Assembly (NCBI GenBank): GCA_020721225.1
Contig: DYNE01000010.1
Location: forward strand, 1-64,000
DNA length: 64,000 bases
Reading direction: 5' to 3'
Source: Pelodictyon luteolum
GTDB lineage: Bacteria; Bacteroidota; Chlorobiia; Chlorobiales; Chlorobiaceae
Below the pieces are notes generated by a model, which ran no database searches, was not told where the DNA came from, and saw only the letters and a list, made by a program, of their open reading frames with translations. Position 1 is the first letter of the stretch. Each line of letters starts with the position of its first letter. Position numbers and translations under genes: made by a program. Of the stretch, positions 8,542 to 18,403 are shown one piece after another.

Positions 8542-8582
8542 AAAGCAGGAGGGCCCGGATTTCCCGAGCCCTCCTGCTTTTT
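8542..8582. terminator. Bidirectional terminator between folE and hupD
   Basis: AAAGCAGGAGGGC (8542-8554) pairs with GCCCTCCTGCTTT (8568-8580). A-rich and T-rich flanks serve both strands, so the convergent folE and hup transcripts share it. Confidence 0.85.
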
Positions 8583-9054
8583 ACTCCCCCAGCCAACCCT
8601 GCAATATCGCCTTGCCCTCCCCGACCGCTTCGTCCAGCAGCTCGCGGGCTTCTCCACTGAGGCCGCTACCGAGATCGAGGCTTCGCGGCGGTATACCAAT
8701 CAACACAAACCGCTCCGGCATCCGCCCGTGCAACTGCGCTATGCCGAGAAGCTCGCTGAGCCCCATCTGGTGCGAGGACATCTTCCGGTGAATGAAGGCC
8801 GGCAGTTCGTCCTTGTGATACACATAGACCCGGCTTTCGAAATCCAGAGGAATAAGCGCATCGAACACCATCACGGCATCGCTCGACTCGATATAGTCAA
8901 GCAGATAGAGACCCTGTGTGCCGCCATCGACAAACTGAACCATCTCAGGATACTCTTTTTCCTTTTCAAAGGCCCGGATGGCCTCCACACCGAACCCTTC
9001 GTCGCCAAAAAGGATATTACCGAGCCCGAGAACGTTTATACGGTTGTATTTCAA
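8581..9054 (-). CDS. hupD: [NiFe]-hydrogenase maturation endopeptidase
   Basis: This 157-aa nickel-dependent protease of the HyaD/HupD family removes the C-terminal tail of the hydrogenase large subunit after Ni-Fe insertion. The nickel-sensing residues E19 (GDEG), D65 (VFDAL) and H95 (SSHQMGL) are all visible, as is the N-terminal GLGN motif. It is last in the hup operon and overlaps hupC by 4 bp. Its substrate is surely the large subunit encoded just upstream, which ends in the expected cleavable tail. Confidence 0.93.
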   Translation of the reverse strand: MKYNRINVLGLGNILFGDEGFGVEAIRAFEKEKEYPEMVQFVDGGTQGLYLLDYIESSDAVMVFDALIPLDFESRVYVYHKDELPAFIHRKMSSHQMGLSELLGIAQLHGRMPERFVLIGIPPRSLDLGSGLSGEARELLDEAVGEGKAILQGWLGE

Positions 9055-9734
9055 CTCGGTTCTTCCTCCACCTTATGTTTGTAACCGGTTACGATGGAAG
9101 AGGTGACGCTGGTGCGATCAACCACATCGTGACGGAACACGGCATAGAGATGCATGATCAGGTAGATCGGAAAAATCCATGCCAGCAGATGATGCGCGAA
9201 ATGCAGCGCATAGCTCCCGCCGAAAAGTGGAATCATCCAGCCAAAAAAGTTTTCCGAAAAACCTCCGGGATTGTTCTCGCCATACATGGCAAGGCCGCTG
9301 AGAATCATAAAGGTCGAACCGCAGAAGATGAAAATAAAATGGGCCAGTGCGGCAACAGGGTTGTGGCCCACATAGTTCGGTTCGTCACTGCGCAGAAATA
9401 GGTACGACTCGACCTGCTCGCGGAAGGGTTTGCCCCACCAGGCCGGTGACCATGGCCTGAAGCCACCGAAACGGGCATACTTGTCGTCTCCGAAAAGAGC
9501 CCAGTACATCCTGAAAAGAAAGTTCGCGATAAAAATAAACGCCGTAGCAAAATGCAGATAGCGCCACCAAGACATCCCGTTGTACCATACCGCTTCGCCG
9601 AGTGGCGGATTGATAACCGGAGCAGCAATATACATGCCGGTTACCAGCAGGATAACGGTACAGATGGCGTTGACCCAGTGGTAGAAGCGTACCGGCAGCC
9701 GCCAGACATAGATTTCCTCGATGATTCTGCCCAT
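9051..9734 (-). CDS. hupC: [NiFe]-hydrogenase cytochrome b subunit
   Basis: This 227-aa membrane protein is of the HyaC/HupC type, with about four hydrophobic segments and histidines in and near them (for example RFYHWVNA, HFATAFIF and YALHFAHHLLAW) as haem b ligands. It anchors the hydrogenase heterodimer and passes electrons from H2 to the quinone pool. Its position after the large subunit and its length match the family. It links H2 oxidation to the same quinone pool used by the nuo and ndh products. Confidence 0.92.
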   Translation of the reverse strand: MGRIIEEIYVWRLPVRFYHWVNAICTVILLVTGMYIAAPVINPPLGEAVWYNGMSWWRYLHFATAFIFIANFLFRMYWALFGDDKYARFGGFRPWSPAWWGKPFREQVESYLFLRSDEPNYVGHNPVAALAHFIFIFCGSTFMILSGLAMYGENNPGGFSENFFGWMIPLFGGSYALHFAHHLLAWIFPIYLIMHLYAVFRHDVVDRTSVTSSIVTGYKHKVEEEPS

Positions 9735-9746
9735 GGTAGCCTCCGT

Positions 9747-11465
9747 TTAAACGATTCTTACACTGGTAACTTCCTGGCCGTTCATATCGAACACATGCGA
9801 TGCGCAGGCAAGGCACGGATCGAAGGAGTGCACTGTCCGGATAATTTCCAGGGGCTGCTCCGGATTGGCCATCGGTGTGCCTTTCAGGGCCGCTTCATAG
9901 GCGCCTGAGTTGCCTTTGGCGTCCCGCGGAGATGCATTCCATGTCGAAGGCACCACAATCTGGTACTCCTTGATCTTCTGTTCCTGAATGTGAATCCAGT
10001 GGCCGAGGGAACCCCGGGGAGCTTCGCTGTAACCGAATCCCTTGCAATCCGCAGGCCAGGTGGACGGATCCCAACGGTCGCTGTTAAAGGTACGGTAGTC
10101 CCCTTTTTTGATGTTATCGACGAGTTGATCGTAGAAATGGCGCATGAATCCGGCGGTCTGCTTGCATTCGATACCGCGGGCTGCAGTTCTGCCGAGCGTC
10201 GAAAAGAGCGCTTCAGGCCCTACCTGCAACCTGGAAAGCACAAGTCCTACCGTATCCTTGATCATAGGATCGCCTTTCGCATATGCAATCAGCACACGGG
10301 CAAGTGGACCAACCTCCATTGGATGGTTTTTCCAGCGGGGCGTTTTGAGCCAGCTGTATTTCTTGTCGGTGTCGAGATGCTCGAACGGAGGCTTAGGTCC
10401 GCTGTATGCCGGCTTTGTCTCGCCTTCCCAGGGATGCAGCCCCTTGTCGTCACCTTTTGAATAGGTATACCAGCTGTGGCTGACCTCTTCGGTAACATGG
10501 GCGGCATCCCTTGGATCTACATCGTGCACCGTGGTGAGATCCTTGCCGAGAATCGCGCCTCTCGGCCAGAGCAGGGTCTTGAAGTCATCGAGCGAAGTTT
10601 CCGGGAAATCGCCGTAGCTGAGATAGTTGCCGAGCCCGCCGCCGTAGAGCCACTCCTTGTAGAACCCCGCAATGGCGATAAGATCGGGAATGTAGACCTG
10701 ATCGATGAACTGCTGGGTCTGGTCGATGATCTTTTTCACCATCGCAAGCCGCTCGATATTGATAGCCGTATCGCTGTTCGGATCGATCGCGCAGGCCATA
10801 CCGCCGACCAGATAGTTAGGATGCGGATTCTTTCCACCGAAAATGGTATGGATCTTGACGATCTCCTTCTGAAAATCGAGCGCTTCGAGATAGTGGGCCA
10901 CGCCGATAAGGTTCACTTCCGGGGGAAGCTTGTACGCCGGATGGCCCCAGTAGCCGTTCGAGAAAATGCCGAGCTGTCCGCTCTCCACAAATCCGATCAG
11001 ACGCTGCTGCAGATCCTTGAAATAGCCCACCGACGATTTCGGCCATGAAGAGATGCTCTGGGCGATATCTGAGGTCATTTTCGGATCGGCTTTCAGCGCG
11101 CTCACCACATCTACCCAGTCAAGCGCATGCAGATGGTAGAAATGCACCAGATGGTCCTGGGTCTGCTGGGTTGCGTTCATGAGATTGCGGATAATACGCG
11201 CATTGGTCGGCACTTCGATACCGAGGGCATCCTCGACGCACCTTACCGAGGCGAGGGCATGCACCGTCGTGCAGACGCCGCAGATGCGTTCTGCAAAAGC
11301 CCAGGCATCCCTCGGATCGCGTCCTCTGAGTATTACCTCGATGCCGCGCCACATGGTGCCGCTGCTATAGGCCTCCTCGATGATATTGTTGTCGTTGACT
11401 TTCGCCTCTATTCTCAGATGTCCCTCTATACGGGGAATAGGGTCGACTACTATTTTTTTAGCCAT
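9747..11465 (-). CDS. hupL: Uptake [NiFe]-hydrogenase large subunit
   Basis: This 572-aa catalytic subunit carries the Ni-Fe(CN)2CO site. The four cysteine ligands are present: C62 and C65 in RICGVC, and C551 and C554 in DPCLAC. Residues after H557 (15-aa tail VFDMNGQEVTSVRIV) are the expected HupD cleavage product. The motif set and linkage to a cytochrome b fit group 1 membrane-bound uptake hydrogenases. Substrate H2 is oxidised and electrons go through the small subunit. No hyp genes for Ni-Fe centre assembly lie in this window, so they must be elsewhere. Confidence 0.96.
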   Translation of the reverse strand: MAKKIVVDPIPRIEGHLRIEAKVNDNNIIEEAYSSGTMWRGIEVILRGRDPRDAWAFAERICGVCTTVHALASVRCVEDALGIEVPTNARIIRNLMNATQQTQDHLVHFYHLHALDWVDVVSALKADPKMTSDIAQSISSWPKSSVGYFKDLQQRLIGFVESGQLGIFSNGYWGHPAYKLPPEVNLIGVAHYLEALDFQKEIVKIHTIFGGKNPHPNYLVGGMACAIDPNSDTAINIERLAMVKKIIDQTQQFIDQVYIPDLIAIAGFYKEWLYGGGLGNYLSYGDFPETSLDDFKTLLWPRGAILGKDLTTVHDVDPRDAAHVTEEVSHSWYTYSKGDDKGLHPWEGETKPAYSGPKPPFEHLDTDKKYSWLKTPRWKNHPMEVGPLARVLIAYAKGDPMIKDTVGLVLSRLQVGPEALFSTLGRTAARGIECKQTAGFMRHFYDQLVDNIKKGDYRTFNSDRWDPSTWPADCKGFGYSEAPRGSLGHWIHIQEQKIKEYQIVVPSTWNASPRDAKGNSGAYEAALKGTPMANPEQPLEIIRTVHSFDPCLACASHVFDMNGQEVTSVRIV

Positions 11466-11478
11466 ACTTTACTCCTTG

Positions 11479-12564
11479 TTAAGCTTTATCCTCTGAATCC
11501 TTTCCTGCCTTGGCCTTTTTGACCGCCGTTACGGCGGCATGTGCCGCAGCTCCGGCTGCAGCTGCTCCTACGGCTATCACGCCGATCCTGTCGGCATTGC
11601 TGTCCGTACCGAGGAACGAAACATCGGCAAGACGCTCATAGAAAGGCCCCTTGTCCCAGAAGTTCGGTTCGGAGCAGCCGATGCACGGATGTCCGGAACC
11701 GATCGGGAAGCTGACCCCGCCGTTCCACTGAATTTTCGAACAGGAGTTGTATGTAGTCGGTCCCTTGCACCCCATTTTGTAGAGACACCACCCTTTTCTT
11801 GTAGCCTCGTCATCGAAACTTCTGACAAACATGCCGGCATCGTAAAATGCGCGTCTATAACACTTATCGTGAATCCTGGTGTTGTAGAAGGCTTTCGGCC
11901 TGCCCATGCGGTCGAGTTCAGGCAGGGTGCCGAAGGTGTGGAAATGCGCCACAACCCCTGTCATCACTTCGGAGATAGGTGGACACCCCGGAACGTTGAC
12001 GATTGGTTTATCCTTGATGATTTCCGAAACCGGTGCTGCACCTGTAGGGTTCGGATCGGCATTCTGCACACATCCGTAGGATGCACAAGCCCCCCAGGCG
12101 ATGATGGCTGCAGCATCCGCAGCAGTCTCCTTCAGCGTGTTCAGGAATGAATCGCCTCCCACCATGCAATAGACCCCGTCATCCTTCGTTGACGCGTTGC
12201 CTTCAACGGCAAGAATATATTTACCCTTGTACTCCTGCATGATTTTTTTACGCACATCCTCAAGTTGATGGCCCGCAGCAGCGCTGAGCACATCATCATA
12301 GTCGAGAGAGATCATGTTGAAGATGATATCTTCGATGGTGGGATGTGAAGAACGAATGAATGATTCCGAACAACAGGTACATTCAAGACCGTGAAGCCAG
12401 ATAACCGGAGTTCTCGGCTTTGTTTCCATAGCCTGAACGATCTGGGGTACAATCGAAGGTGAAAGACCGAGATAGACTGAGGTCAGAGAACAGAATTTTA
12501 AAAAATCCCGCCGGCTTATGCCGCTGGCCCTGAATATTTCGGCGAAGGTCTGATTGTTGTGCAT
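11479..12564 (-). CDS. hupS: Uptake [NiFe]-hydrogenase small subunit, Tat-exported
   Basis: This 361-aa small subunit carries three Fe-S clusters. The Tat signal S17-R-R-D-F-L-K lies near the N-terminus. Cluster-ligating motifs include [16 protein letters not shown] and [15 protein letters not shown] hydrophobic Ala-rich C-terminal helix anchors it in the membrane. Export through Tat places the enzyme on the periplasmic side, with the folded large subunit carried along. I chose ATG 12564 because a GGAGG sequence precedes it by about 6 nt; an upstream TTG/ATG extension adds 13 residues of no function. It is the first gene of hupSLCD. Confidence 0.95.
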   Translation of the reverse strand: MHNNQTFAEIFRASGISRRDFLKFCSLTSVYLGLSPSIVPQIVQAMETKPRTPVIWLHGLECTCCSESFIRSSHPTIEDIIFNMISLDYDDVLSAAAGHQLEDVRKKIMQEYKGKYILAVEGNASTKDDGVYCMVGGDSFLNTLKETAADAAAIIAWGACASYGCVQNADPNPTGAAPVSEIIKDKPIVNVPGCPPISEVMTGVVAHFHTFGTLPELDRMGRPKAFYNTRIHDKCYRRAFYDAGMFVRSFDDEATRKGWCLYKMGCKGPTTYNSCSKIQWNGGVSFPIGSGHPCIGCSEPNFWDKGPFYERLADVSFLGTDSNADRIGVIAVGAAAAGAAAHAAVTAVKKAKAGKDSEDKA

Positions 12565-12713
12565 TACTGCCTCCGTATTAAGTGAAACGGATGGTCGACA
12601 CATTCTTCCGCATCCGTCGTGCCCTACTGTGGTGAGAAATAATCAATCACTTAAATTAACAATCGTTGATTATATTTACCAATGATTTCCCCATAAAAAA
12701 CCGGTATAAAAAG

Positions 12714-12748
12714 AAAACCCTGTCGATTCATAAGATCGACAGGGTTTT
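12714..12748 (-). terminator. Terminator of the nuo operon
   Basis: AAAACCCTGTCGAT (12714-12727) and its complement (12735-12748) form a 14-bp perfect stem with a 7-nt loop, followed on the minus strand by TTTTCTTTTT. It separates nuoN from the hup promoter region. Confidence 0.85.
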
Positions 12749-12778
12749 TAACATTATTTTTTCAGGCAATCTGCCGTA

Positions 12779-14314
12779 TCAGTAGATCGTCATACCAAGC
12801 ATCGATGAAGAAATTTTTGCAAAATCCAGCAAGGGCTTGAAGAAAAGGCCAAAATAAATTGTCAGAATCATCAGTACCGCTATTCCTATCTGGTGAACCA
12901 TTCCCGTTGCCTCTTTACCTTCATCGGGCTGCTGCGACTCCCTGAGGTACATGTTCAGCGGAATGAGCATATAGTAGTAGAGAGAGATGACGCTGGTCAG
13001 TACACCGATCAGGGCAAGCCAGATAAAAACCGATCCTTTGGCAAGCAGAGCCGAAAAAATCATAAGCTTGCCGATAAAACCGATTGTAGGAGGAAGACCG
13101 ACAAGGGAAATAAGAAAAACGGTCAGTGCAGCACCTGCAAGCGGCATCTTTCTGCCAAGTCCACGGTAATCCTCGAGGTTCTCACTGCCAGTTCTGTTTG
13201 AAATCAGGATCACGACATAGAATGCCCCGATGTTCATGAGAAGATATCCAAGCAGGTAGAACAGGGTTGCCTGTGTACCGAGTTCGTCCATGGCGATGAT
13301 GCCAAGCAGCGCATAACCCGCATGAGCTATTGAGGAATAAGCAAGCAGTCTCTTCACGTTCTTCTGCCAGAGAGCTACGACATTACCATAAATCATGGAT
13401 GCGATGGAGATCACGATCAGAAGGGAGAGCCAGTCCATTCCGGCAATATCCTGAAAAGGTTCGCCTCCATGCGGAATGGCAACATAAAAAAATCGCATGA
13501 GTACAGCGAAACCGGCTGCTTTCGATCCTACCGAAAGATAGGCAGTGACCGGAGTGGGAGCACCTTCATAGACATCCGGACTCCAGAAGTGAAACGGCAC
13601 GGCACCGATCTTGTATCCGAAACCGGCAAGAATAAGCAGTGACGCAAGCATCATGACAAGTGGATCGTAACCGTGAAGTGCAAGTTCGGCACTGATCTTC
13701 ATGATATTTGTCTCGGCGGTAAGACCGTAGATGAGTGAAAATCCATAGACCATAAGTCCTGAAGAAACTGCACCGTAAACAAGATATTTCAGTGCACCTT
13801 CAGCAGAACGCGGATCGTTTTTCAGGTATCCGGTCAGCACATAGGCAGTAAGACCGACAAGTTCCATCGAAAGGAACATCATCAGAAGATCAGCCGATGA
13901 TGCCATCATGATCATACCGATAACCATGGCAACAATCAGTGCATAGTACTCACCGATGCTTCTGACCTGCCGGTTAAGCTGATCATCGGCAACCGATACC
14001 AGCACGGCAAGAATGCCTGACAGAACAAAAAAGTACTTGAAAAAGAGGGCAAACTCATCGAGAACGTACATCCCGAAAAAAATCTCTCCCGCTTCAAGCA
14101 GATGCTGCTGATAGATAAAATAGAAGGCGCCCGCGAGACCAAGAGCGGTAACTGCCGACAGCAGATTGTTTTTCCTGCCTTTCACCATCAGATCGATCAC
14201 GATCAGGAGCATGAAAAGCACTGAGAGATAGATTTCAGGTATGAAAAAACCAACGCCTGTTTTCAACGTAGCGATGATACTCTGTATTTCAGCACCTGAT
14301 GGCAGCTCGAACAT
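12779..14314 (-). CDS. nuoN: NADH-quinone oxidoreductase subunit N
   Basis: This 511-aa antiporter-like membrane subunit has about 14 hydrophobic helices. Conserved features of the proton-pumping subunit are visible, including FHFWSPDVYEGAPTPVTAYLS and a conserved Lys in the central helices. It is the last gene of nuoABCDHIJKLMN. It is one of three Mrp-antiporter-like modules (with NuoL and NuoM) that move protons as the peripheral arm reduces quinone. Confidence 0.96.
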   Translation of the reverse strand: MFELPSGAEIQSIIATLKTGVGFFIPEIYLSVLFMLLIVIDLMVKGRKNNLLSAVTALGLAGAFYFIYQQHLLEAGEIFFGMYVLDEFALFFKYFFVLSGILAVLVSVADDQLNRQVRSIGEYYALIVAMVIGMIMMASSADLLMMFLSMELVGLTAYVLTGYLKNDPRSAEGALKYLVYGAVSSGLMVYGFSLIYGLTAETNIMKISAELALHGYDPLVMMLASLLILAGFGYKIGAVPFHFWSPDVYEGAPTPVTAYLSVGSKAAGFAVLMRFFYVAIPHGGEPFQDIAGMDWLSLLIVISIASMIYGNVVALWQKNVKRLLAYSSIAHAGYALLGIIAMDELGTQATLFYLLGYLLMNIGAFYVVILISNRTGSENLEDYRGLGRKMPLAGAALTVFLISLVGLPPTIGFIGKLMIFSALLAKGSVFIWLALIGVLTSVISLYYYMLIPLNMYLRESQQPDEGKEATGMVHQIGIAVLMILTIYFGLFFKPLLDFAKISSSMLGMTIY

Positions 14315-14351
14315 AATTCTCTTCGTTTATTCTTTTACCTCAATCAGCAGA

Positions 14352-15989
14352 TTAATTCAACGCAGTCATAACCACAGGCGAAAGCACCTCAACCAGCTTG
14401 TTGATGCTTGAAGTCAGCATGCCAAGCACCGGCATCGGGTAAATACCGAGGAAAATGACGATAACGGCAAGCGGCACCAGCATGACAAGTTCACGTGCAT
14501 CGAGATCGAGTTTTCCTTTCCAGTCGTGAAAATGGATGTGTTCATGGCCGTCGGCTCCGACTTCAAGATCATAGGCTGCGTCCGGCTTTCTCTTTCCAAG
14601 GAACATCCTCTGGAGTGACCAGAGGAGATAGGCGGCACCAAACACAATACCGAGTACCGAAACGATGGCGACATTACGCGTGGTTTCAGAGCTGAATGCG
14701 CCCACAAAGACAAAAGCTTCTGAGATAAAACCGCTGAGGCCGGGAAGACCGAGCGAAGCGAACCAGGCGATAGTAACTACTGCTGCGTAAACAGGCATAT
14801 ACGATGCAAGTCCGCCGAACTTGTCGATCTGACGGGTATGTGCACGGTCGTAGATCACGCCTACGAGAAGAAAGAGCATGGCTGTAATGGTGCCATGGTT
14901 GAACATCTGATAAAGAGCGCCCACCATGCCTTCGGTGTTTGCTGCCGCAAGACCGAGCAGCACATAACCCATATGGCTGATGGATGAATACGCGACCATC
15001 TTTTTGAGATCCTGCTGTGCAAGAGCGCAAAACGCGCCGTATATGATATTGATGGCACCGAGAACTGCAATCACATAGAGCGAGGCCTGGAACACTTCAG
15101 GAAAGAGCGGGAAGTTGATGCGCATCATACCATAGGTACCAAGCTTCAGCAGCACGCCGGCAAGAATGACCGAAATAGGGGTTGGAGCCTCGACGTGAGC
15201 ATCGGGAAGCCATGTATGGAACGGAAACATCGGAACCTTGATGGCAAATCCTATAAAGAGCACAATGAAAGCCGCGTAACGCCACATCACGTTATCGGGA
15301 CCGAGAATGGCATCCTTGATATAATTTTCCTGGCTTGCCATGGCCACAAGACTGAATGTATGGTTGCCGGTAACAGGATCGGTAACACTGAAATAGAGCC
15401 CGATCATGACAAGAAGCATGAACACGGAACCGAAAAGCGTATAAAGGAAAAACTTGATGGCAGCGTATTCCCTGTTAGGACCGCCCCAGATACCGATAAG
15501 AAAATACATCGGAAGCAGCATGAGTTCCCAGAACACGTAAAACAGGAAGAAATCAAGGGCAACGAAACAGCCCATCATTGCGGTGGAAAGCAGATTGAAG
15601 AGGATAAAGTACCCTTTAACCTGTTTCTGGATAGGCCAGCTGGAAAGAACACCGATGATCGATATCAGCGCGGTGAGAATAACCATGGTTATCGAAAGAC
15701 CATCGACACCGAGGAAATACTCGATGTTAAGCGATCCCATAGTGCCGAGATCGAGATTGATCCACGGCAATCTTTCGATAAACTGGAAGGAACCTTCCGG
15801 GGCTCCTCCTGCTGCAGCGGTGATTCCCGGCAGAGAGGCATCATACCCCTGCCAGATCAGTACAGCGAGCACTCCCTGGGCGATTGCCGCAAGCAGTGAC
15901 ACCATTCTGATTATCTGCTTCTGTGACGAAGGCACGGCAAGAATCACCAGACCGGCAAGAATAGGCAGAAAAACGATAAGACTCAGCAT
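14352..15989 (-). CDS. nuoM: NADH-quinone oxidoreductase subunit M
   Basis: This 545-aa antiporter-like membrane subunit has about 14 helices. The family signatures FPFHTWLPDAHVEAPTPISVILAGVLLKLGTYG and LLPMYFLIGIWGG are present, including the buried Glu and Lys residues used for proton transfer. It lies between nuoL and nuoN with short spacers, as in most nuo operons. A charged, His-containing hydrophilic loop (DLEVGADGHEHIHFHDWKGK) near residue 475 is longer than usual but does not interrupt a helix. Confidence 0.96.
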   Translation of the reverse strand: MLSLIVFLPILAGLVILAVPSSQKQIIRMVSLLAAIAQGVLAVLIWQGYDASLPGITAAAGGAPEGSFQFIERLPWINLDLGTMGSLNIEYFLGVDGLSITMVILTALISIIGVLSSWPIQKQVKGYFILFNLLSTAMMGCFVALDFFLFYVFWELMLLPMYFLIGIWGGPNREYAAIKFFLYTLFGSVFMLLVMIGLYFSVTDPVTGNHTFSLVAMASQENYIKDAILGPDNVMWRYAAFIVLFIGFAIKVPMFPFHTWLPDAHVEAPTPISVILAGVLLKLGTYGMMRINFPLFPEVFQASLYVIAVLGAINIIYGAFCALAQQDLKKMVAYSSISHMGYVLLGLAAANTEGMVGALYQMFNHGTITAMLFLLVGVIYDRAHTRQIDKFGGLASYMPVYAAVVTIAWFASLGLPGLSGFISEAFVFVGAFSSETTRNVAIVSVLGIVFGAAYLLWSLQRMFLGKRKPDAAYDLEVGADGHEHIHFHDWKGKLDLDARELVMLVPLAVIVIFLGIYPMPVLGMLTSSINKLVEVLSPVVMTALN

Positions 15990-16029
15990 GTTCCGTATCT
16001 GTAGGTTTTCAATTAAAAATAAATGCCTC

Positions 16030-18354
16030 TCAAGAGATCAGTTGTGTAAAGTAATAGACAAAATACCCTATAACAGCAAGCATAAGCAATACGACATAGG
16101 TCTGAACCTTGCCTGTCTGCAGTTTCTTGAGGATTCCGCCTGTCGTATTGACGAAAAAGGCGGTGAAATTGACCGTTCCGTCAACAACATACTTATCGAA
16201 GCCGCCACTGGCGAATGCGACTTTTTTGGTCACAACGGCCACGCCGTTAACGATTCCGTCGATGATATTGGTGTCGAACCATGAAAATACTTTCGAAATC
16301 ACCAGAGAACCTCTGATGAATGTCGCCTGGTAAATCTCATCCCAGTACCACTTGTTGAACGAAAAGAGATAGAGCGGCCTGATGCTCTGCGCCGTTTTGT
16401 CGGGATCGATGATCCGGAAGACATAGACGATAAGCGCAAGGCTGATGCCGAGAACAACCATGATACTCGAAATCACTATGGCAGGATTGTGTGCCTCATG
16501 AGCCGCATGAGCGATAGCGGCCTGACGCGGATCGGAAAACTCGTGGCCGTGTGCCTCACCGTGCGTTGTTCCATGAACTGGCGCCGCTGAGCCATGCTCT
16601 TCGGAAGCGGCTTCCGAAGCTACTCCTTCGGAATGAGCATCGGTTTCAGCTCCGTGAGTACCACCCGGAACCGCTTCGGCAAGAAGATGGGCTGCATTAC
16701 CGGCAGCCGATGAGGTTTCGTGCGGTTGAGCTTCGCCTGGAGCAGAACCCACAACCGTTTCCGGAGTCGGCACCATGCTCATAAACCACCCCTTTGCACC
16801 GTCGAGCGGATCGGGAGAGTAAACGGCGAAGATAGAGAGAGCCGCAAGAATCACCAGTGGAGTCCTCATGTTCCATGCAACCTCATGAACTCCGTGCGCC
16901 TCTTCGTGATGATCGTCATGGCCGTGCGCCGCATGTGCATCGTGGCCGTGATGATGGTCATCGGCCGGTTTGAGATGCGTCCTGCTTTCGCCGAAAAAGA
17001 CGAGCCATATCTGGCGGCCCATATAGAAAGCCGTCAGCATTGCCGAGAAAAAGCCAAGAAAAGGAATAAGATAATAGATGCCGCCGCCTTCGGCATTGGC
17101 AAACCCGATAGCACCGGCAAGAATCGCATCTTTGCTCATGAACCCGCTTGTAAGCGGAAGACCTGCAAGTGCGAGAGTGGCAAGCGTAAACGTAGCGAAG
17201 GTCCATGGCATGTTCTTTCGAAGTCCTCCCATCCAGCGCATATCCTGTTCATGATGCATGGCATGAATGATCGCACCGGAACCAAGAAAGAGACAGGCTT
17301 TGAAAAACGCATGCGTGACCAGATGAAAAAGCGCTGCAGAATAAGCCCCTACACCGAGACCAAGCACCATGTATCCGAGCTGCGAAACGGTGGAATATGC
17401 GAGAACACGCTTGATATCATGCTGGGTTATGGCAATGGTGGCAGCCATGAAGGCCGTGAATGCGCCGATAAAAGCAATCACATGTAGTGCATCGGCAGTA
17501 AGCAGCACAAAAATCCTCGCAACAAAGTACACTCCGGCCGCGACCATGGTTGCCGCATGAATGAGAGCGGATACCGGCGTCGGGCCCTCCATGGCATCAG
17601 GAAGCCAGACATGCAAAGGAAACTGGGCAGATTTACCCACGCAGCCCATAAAGAGCAGAATACCTGCAGCTGTCAGCCAGGCCTCGCTCATGCCGAACTT
17701 TCCCGCAGCGAGATTCGCGAAAATCTCCTGGTAGCTGAAGGTATGGAACTGTGAATAGAGAATCAGAATGCCAAGCCACATACCGATATCGCCGACACGG
17801 TTGGCAAGAAAAGCTTTTTTCTGTGCATCGGCGGCACTGTCTTTCTCGAAATAGAAACCGATAAGGAGATAGGATGAAAGACCTACGAGTTCCCAGAAAA
17901 TGTATATGGCAAAGAGATTGTCCGATAGCACGATACCGAGCATCGAAAACGTGAAGATGCCGAGATAGGCGAAAAACCTCCCGTAATGCTTGTCCCCCGC
18001 CATGTAACCCGTCGAGTAGAGATGCACCAGGAAACTGATAAGAGTAACCATGGCAAGCATGATGGCCGTGAGGTTGTCGATCACGATACCCATCTTTATC
18101 ACAAGTGGCCCTACACCGGGAACATTACCGAAATCAATCCAGGTAAAATCCCATGCGACTCTGAAAGCCGGGTCGTAAGCCTGAACCACAACACTCCAGA
18201 ATATATAGAGCGACAGGGCGAATGTCGTACCGAGTATCCCGACACCGATAAAATCGCCTCTTCTCGGCAGCCGCTTGTTGAAGAAGATAAGAATCACAAA
18301 CGACAGCAGCGGCAGAAGCAGAACGGCTATTGATAACTGGATTAAACTGTGCAT
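16030..18354 (-). CDS. nuoL: NADH-quinone oxidoreductase subunit L, with long His-rich insertions
   Basis: This 774-aa antiporter-like subunit is about 150 residues longer than typical NuoL. Residues 1-450 hold the normal 12-13 helices with the signature HVWLPDAMEGPTPVSALIHAATMVAAG. The extra length lies between about 460 and 625: a His/Asp-rich stretch at about 466-490, a short hydrophobic segment, then a second Ala/Glu/His-rich hydrophilic stretch at about 540-622. The protein then resumes with the long amphipathic/lateral helix region and final transmembrane segment. The insertions carry no frameshift and look in-frame and translated. Confidence 0.95.
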   Translation of the reverse strand: MHSLIQLSIAVLLLPLLSFVILIFFNKRLPRRGDFIGVGILGTTFALSLYIFWSVVVQAYDPAFRVAWDFTWIDFGNVPGVGPLVIKMGIVIDNLTAIMLAMVTLISFLVHLYSTGYMAGDKHYGRFFAYLGIFTFSMLGIVLSDNLFAIYIFWELVGLSSYLLIGFYFEKDSAADAQKKAFLANRVGDIGMWLGILILYSQFHTFSYQEIFANLAAGKFGMSEAWLTAAGILLFMGCVGKSAQFPLHVWLPDAMEGPTPVSALIHAATMVAAGVYFVARIFVLLTADALHVIAFIGAFTAFMAATIAITQHDIKRVLAYSTVSQLGYMVLGLGVGAYSAALFHLVTHAFFKACLFLGSGAIIHAMHHEQDMRWMGGLRKNMPWTFATFTLATLALAGLPLTSGFMSKDAILAGAIGFANAEGGGIYYLIPFLGFFSAMLTAFYMGRQIWLVFFGESRTHLKPADDHHHGHDAHAAHGHDDHHEEAHGVHEVAWNMRTPLVILAALSIFAVYSPDPLDGAKGWFMSMVPTPETVVGSAPGEAQPHETSSAAGNAAHLLAEAVPGGTHGAETDAHSEGVASEAASEEHGSAAPVHGTTHGEAHGHEFSDPRQAAIAHAAHEAHNPAIVISSIMVVLGISLALIVYVFRIIDPDKTAQSIRPLYLFSFNKWYWDEIYQATFIRGSLVISKVFSWFDTNIIDGIVNGVAVVTKKVAFASGGFDKYVVDGTVNFTAFFVNTTGGILKKLQTGKVQTYVVLLMLAVIGYFVYYFTQLIS

Positions 18355-18403
18355 GTTCTTTCGGTTTTCAGGAAATAATAAAACTGATGGTTGTTCTGCC
18401 CGT

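Noticed and set aside
9305-12150. Long antisense open frames across the hup genes
   Set aside because: They are shadows of strongly conserved hupSLC sequences on the other strand.
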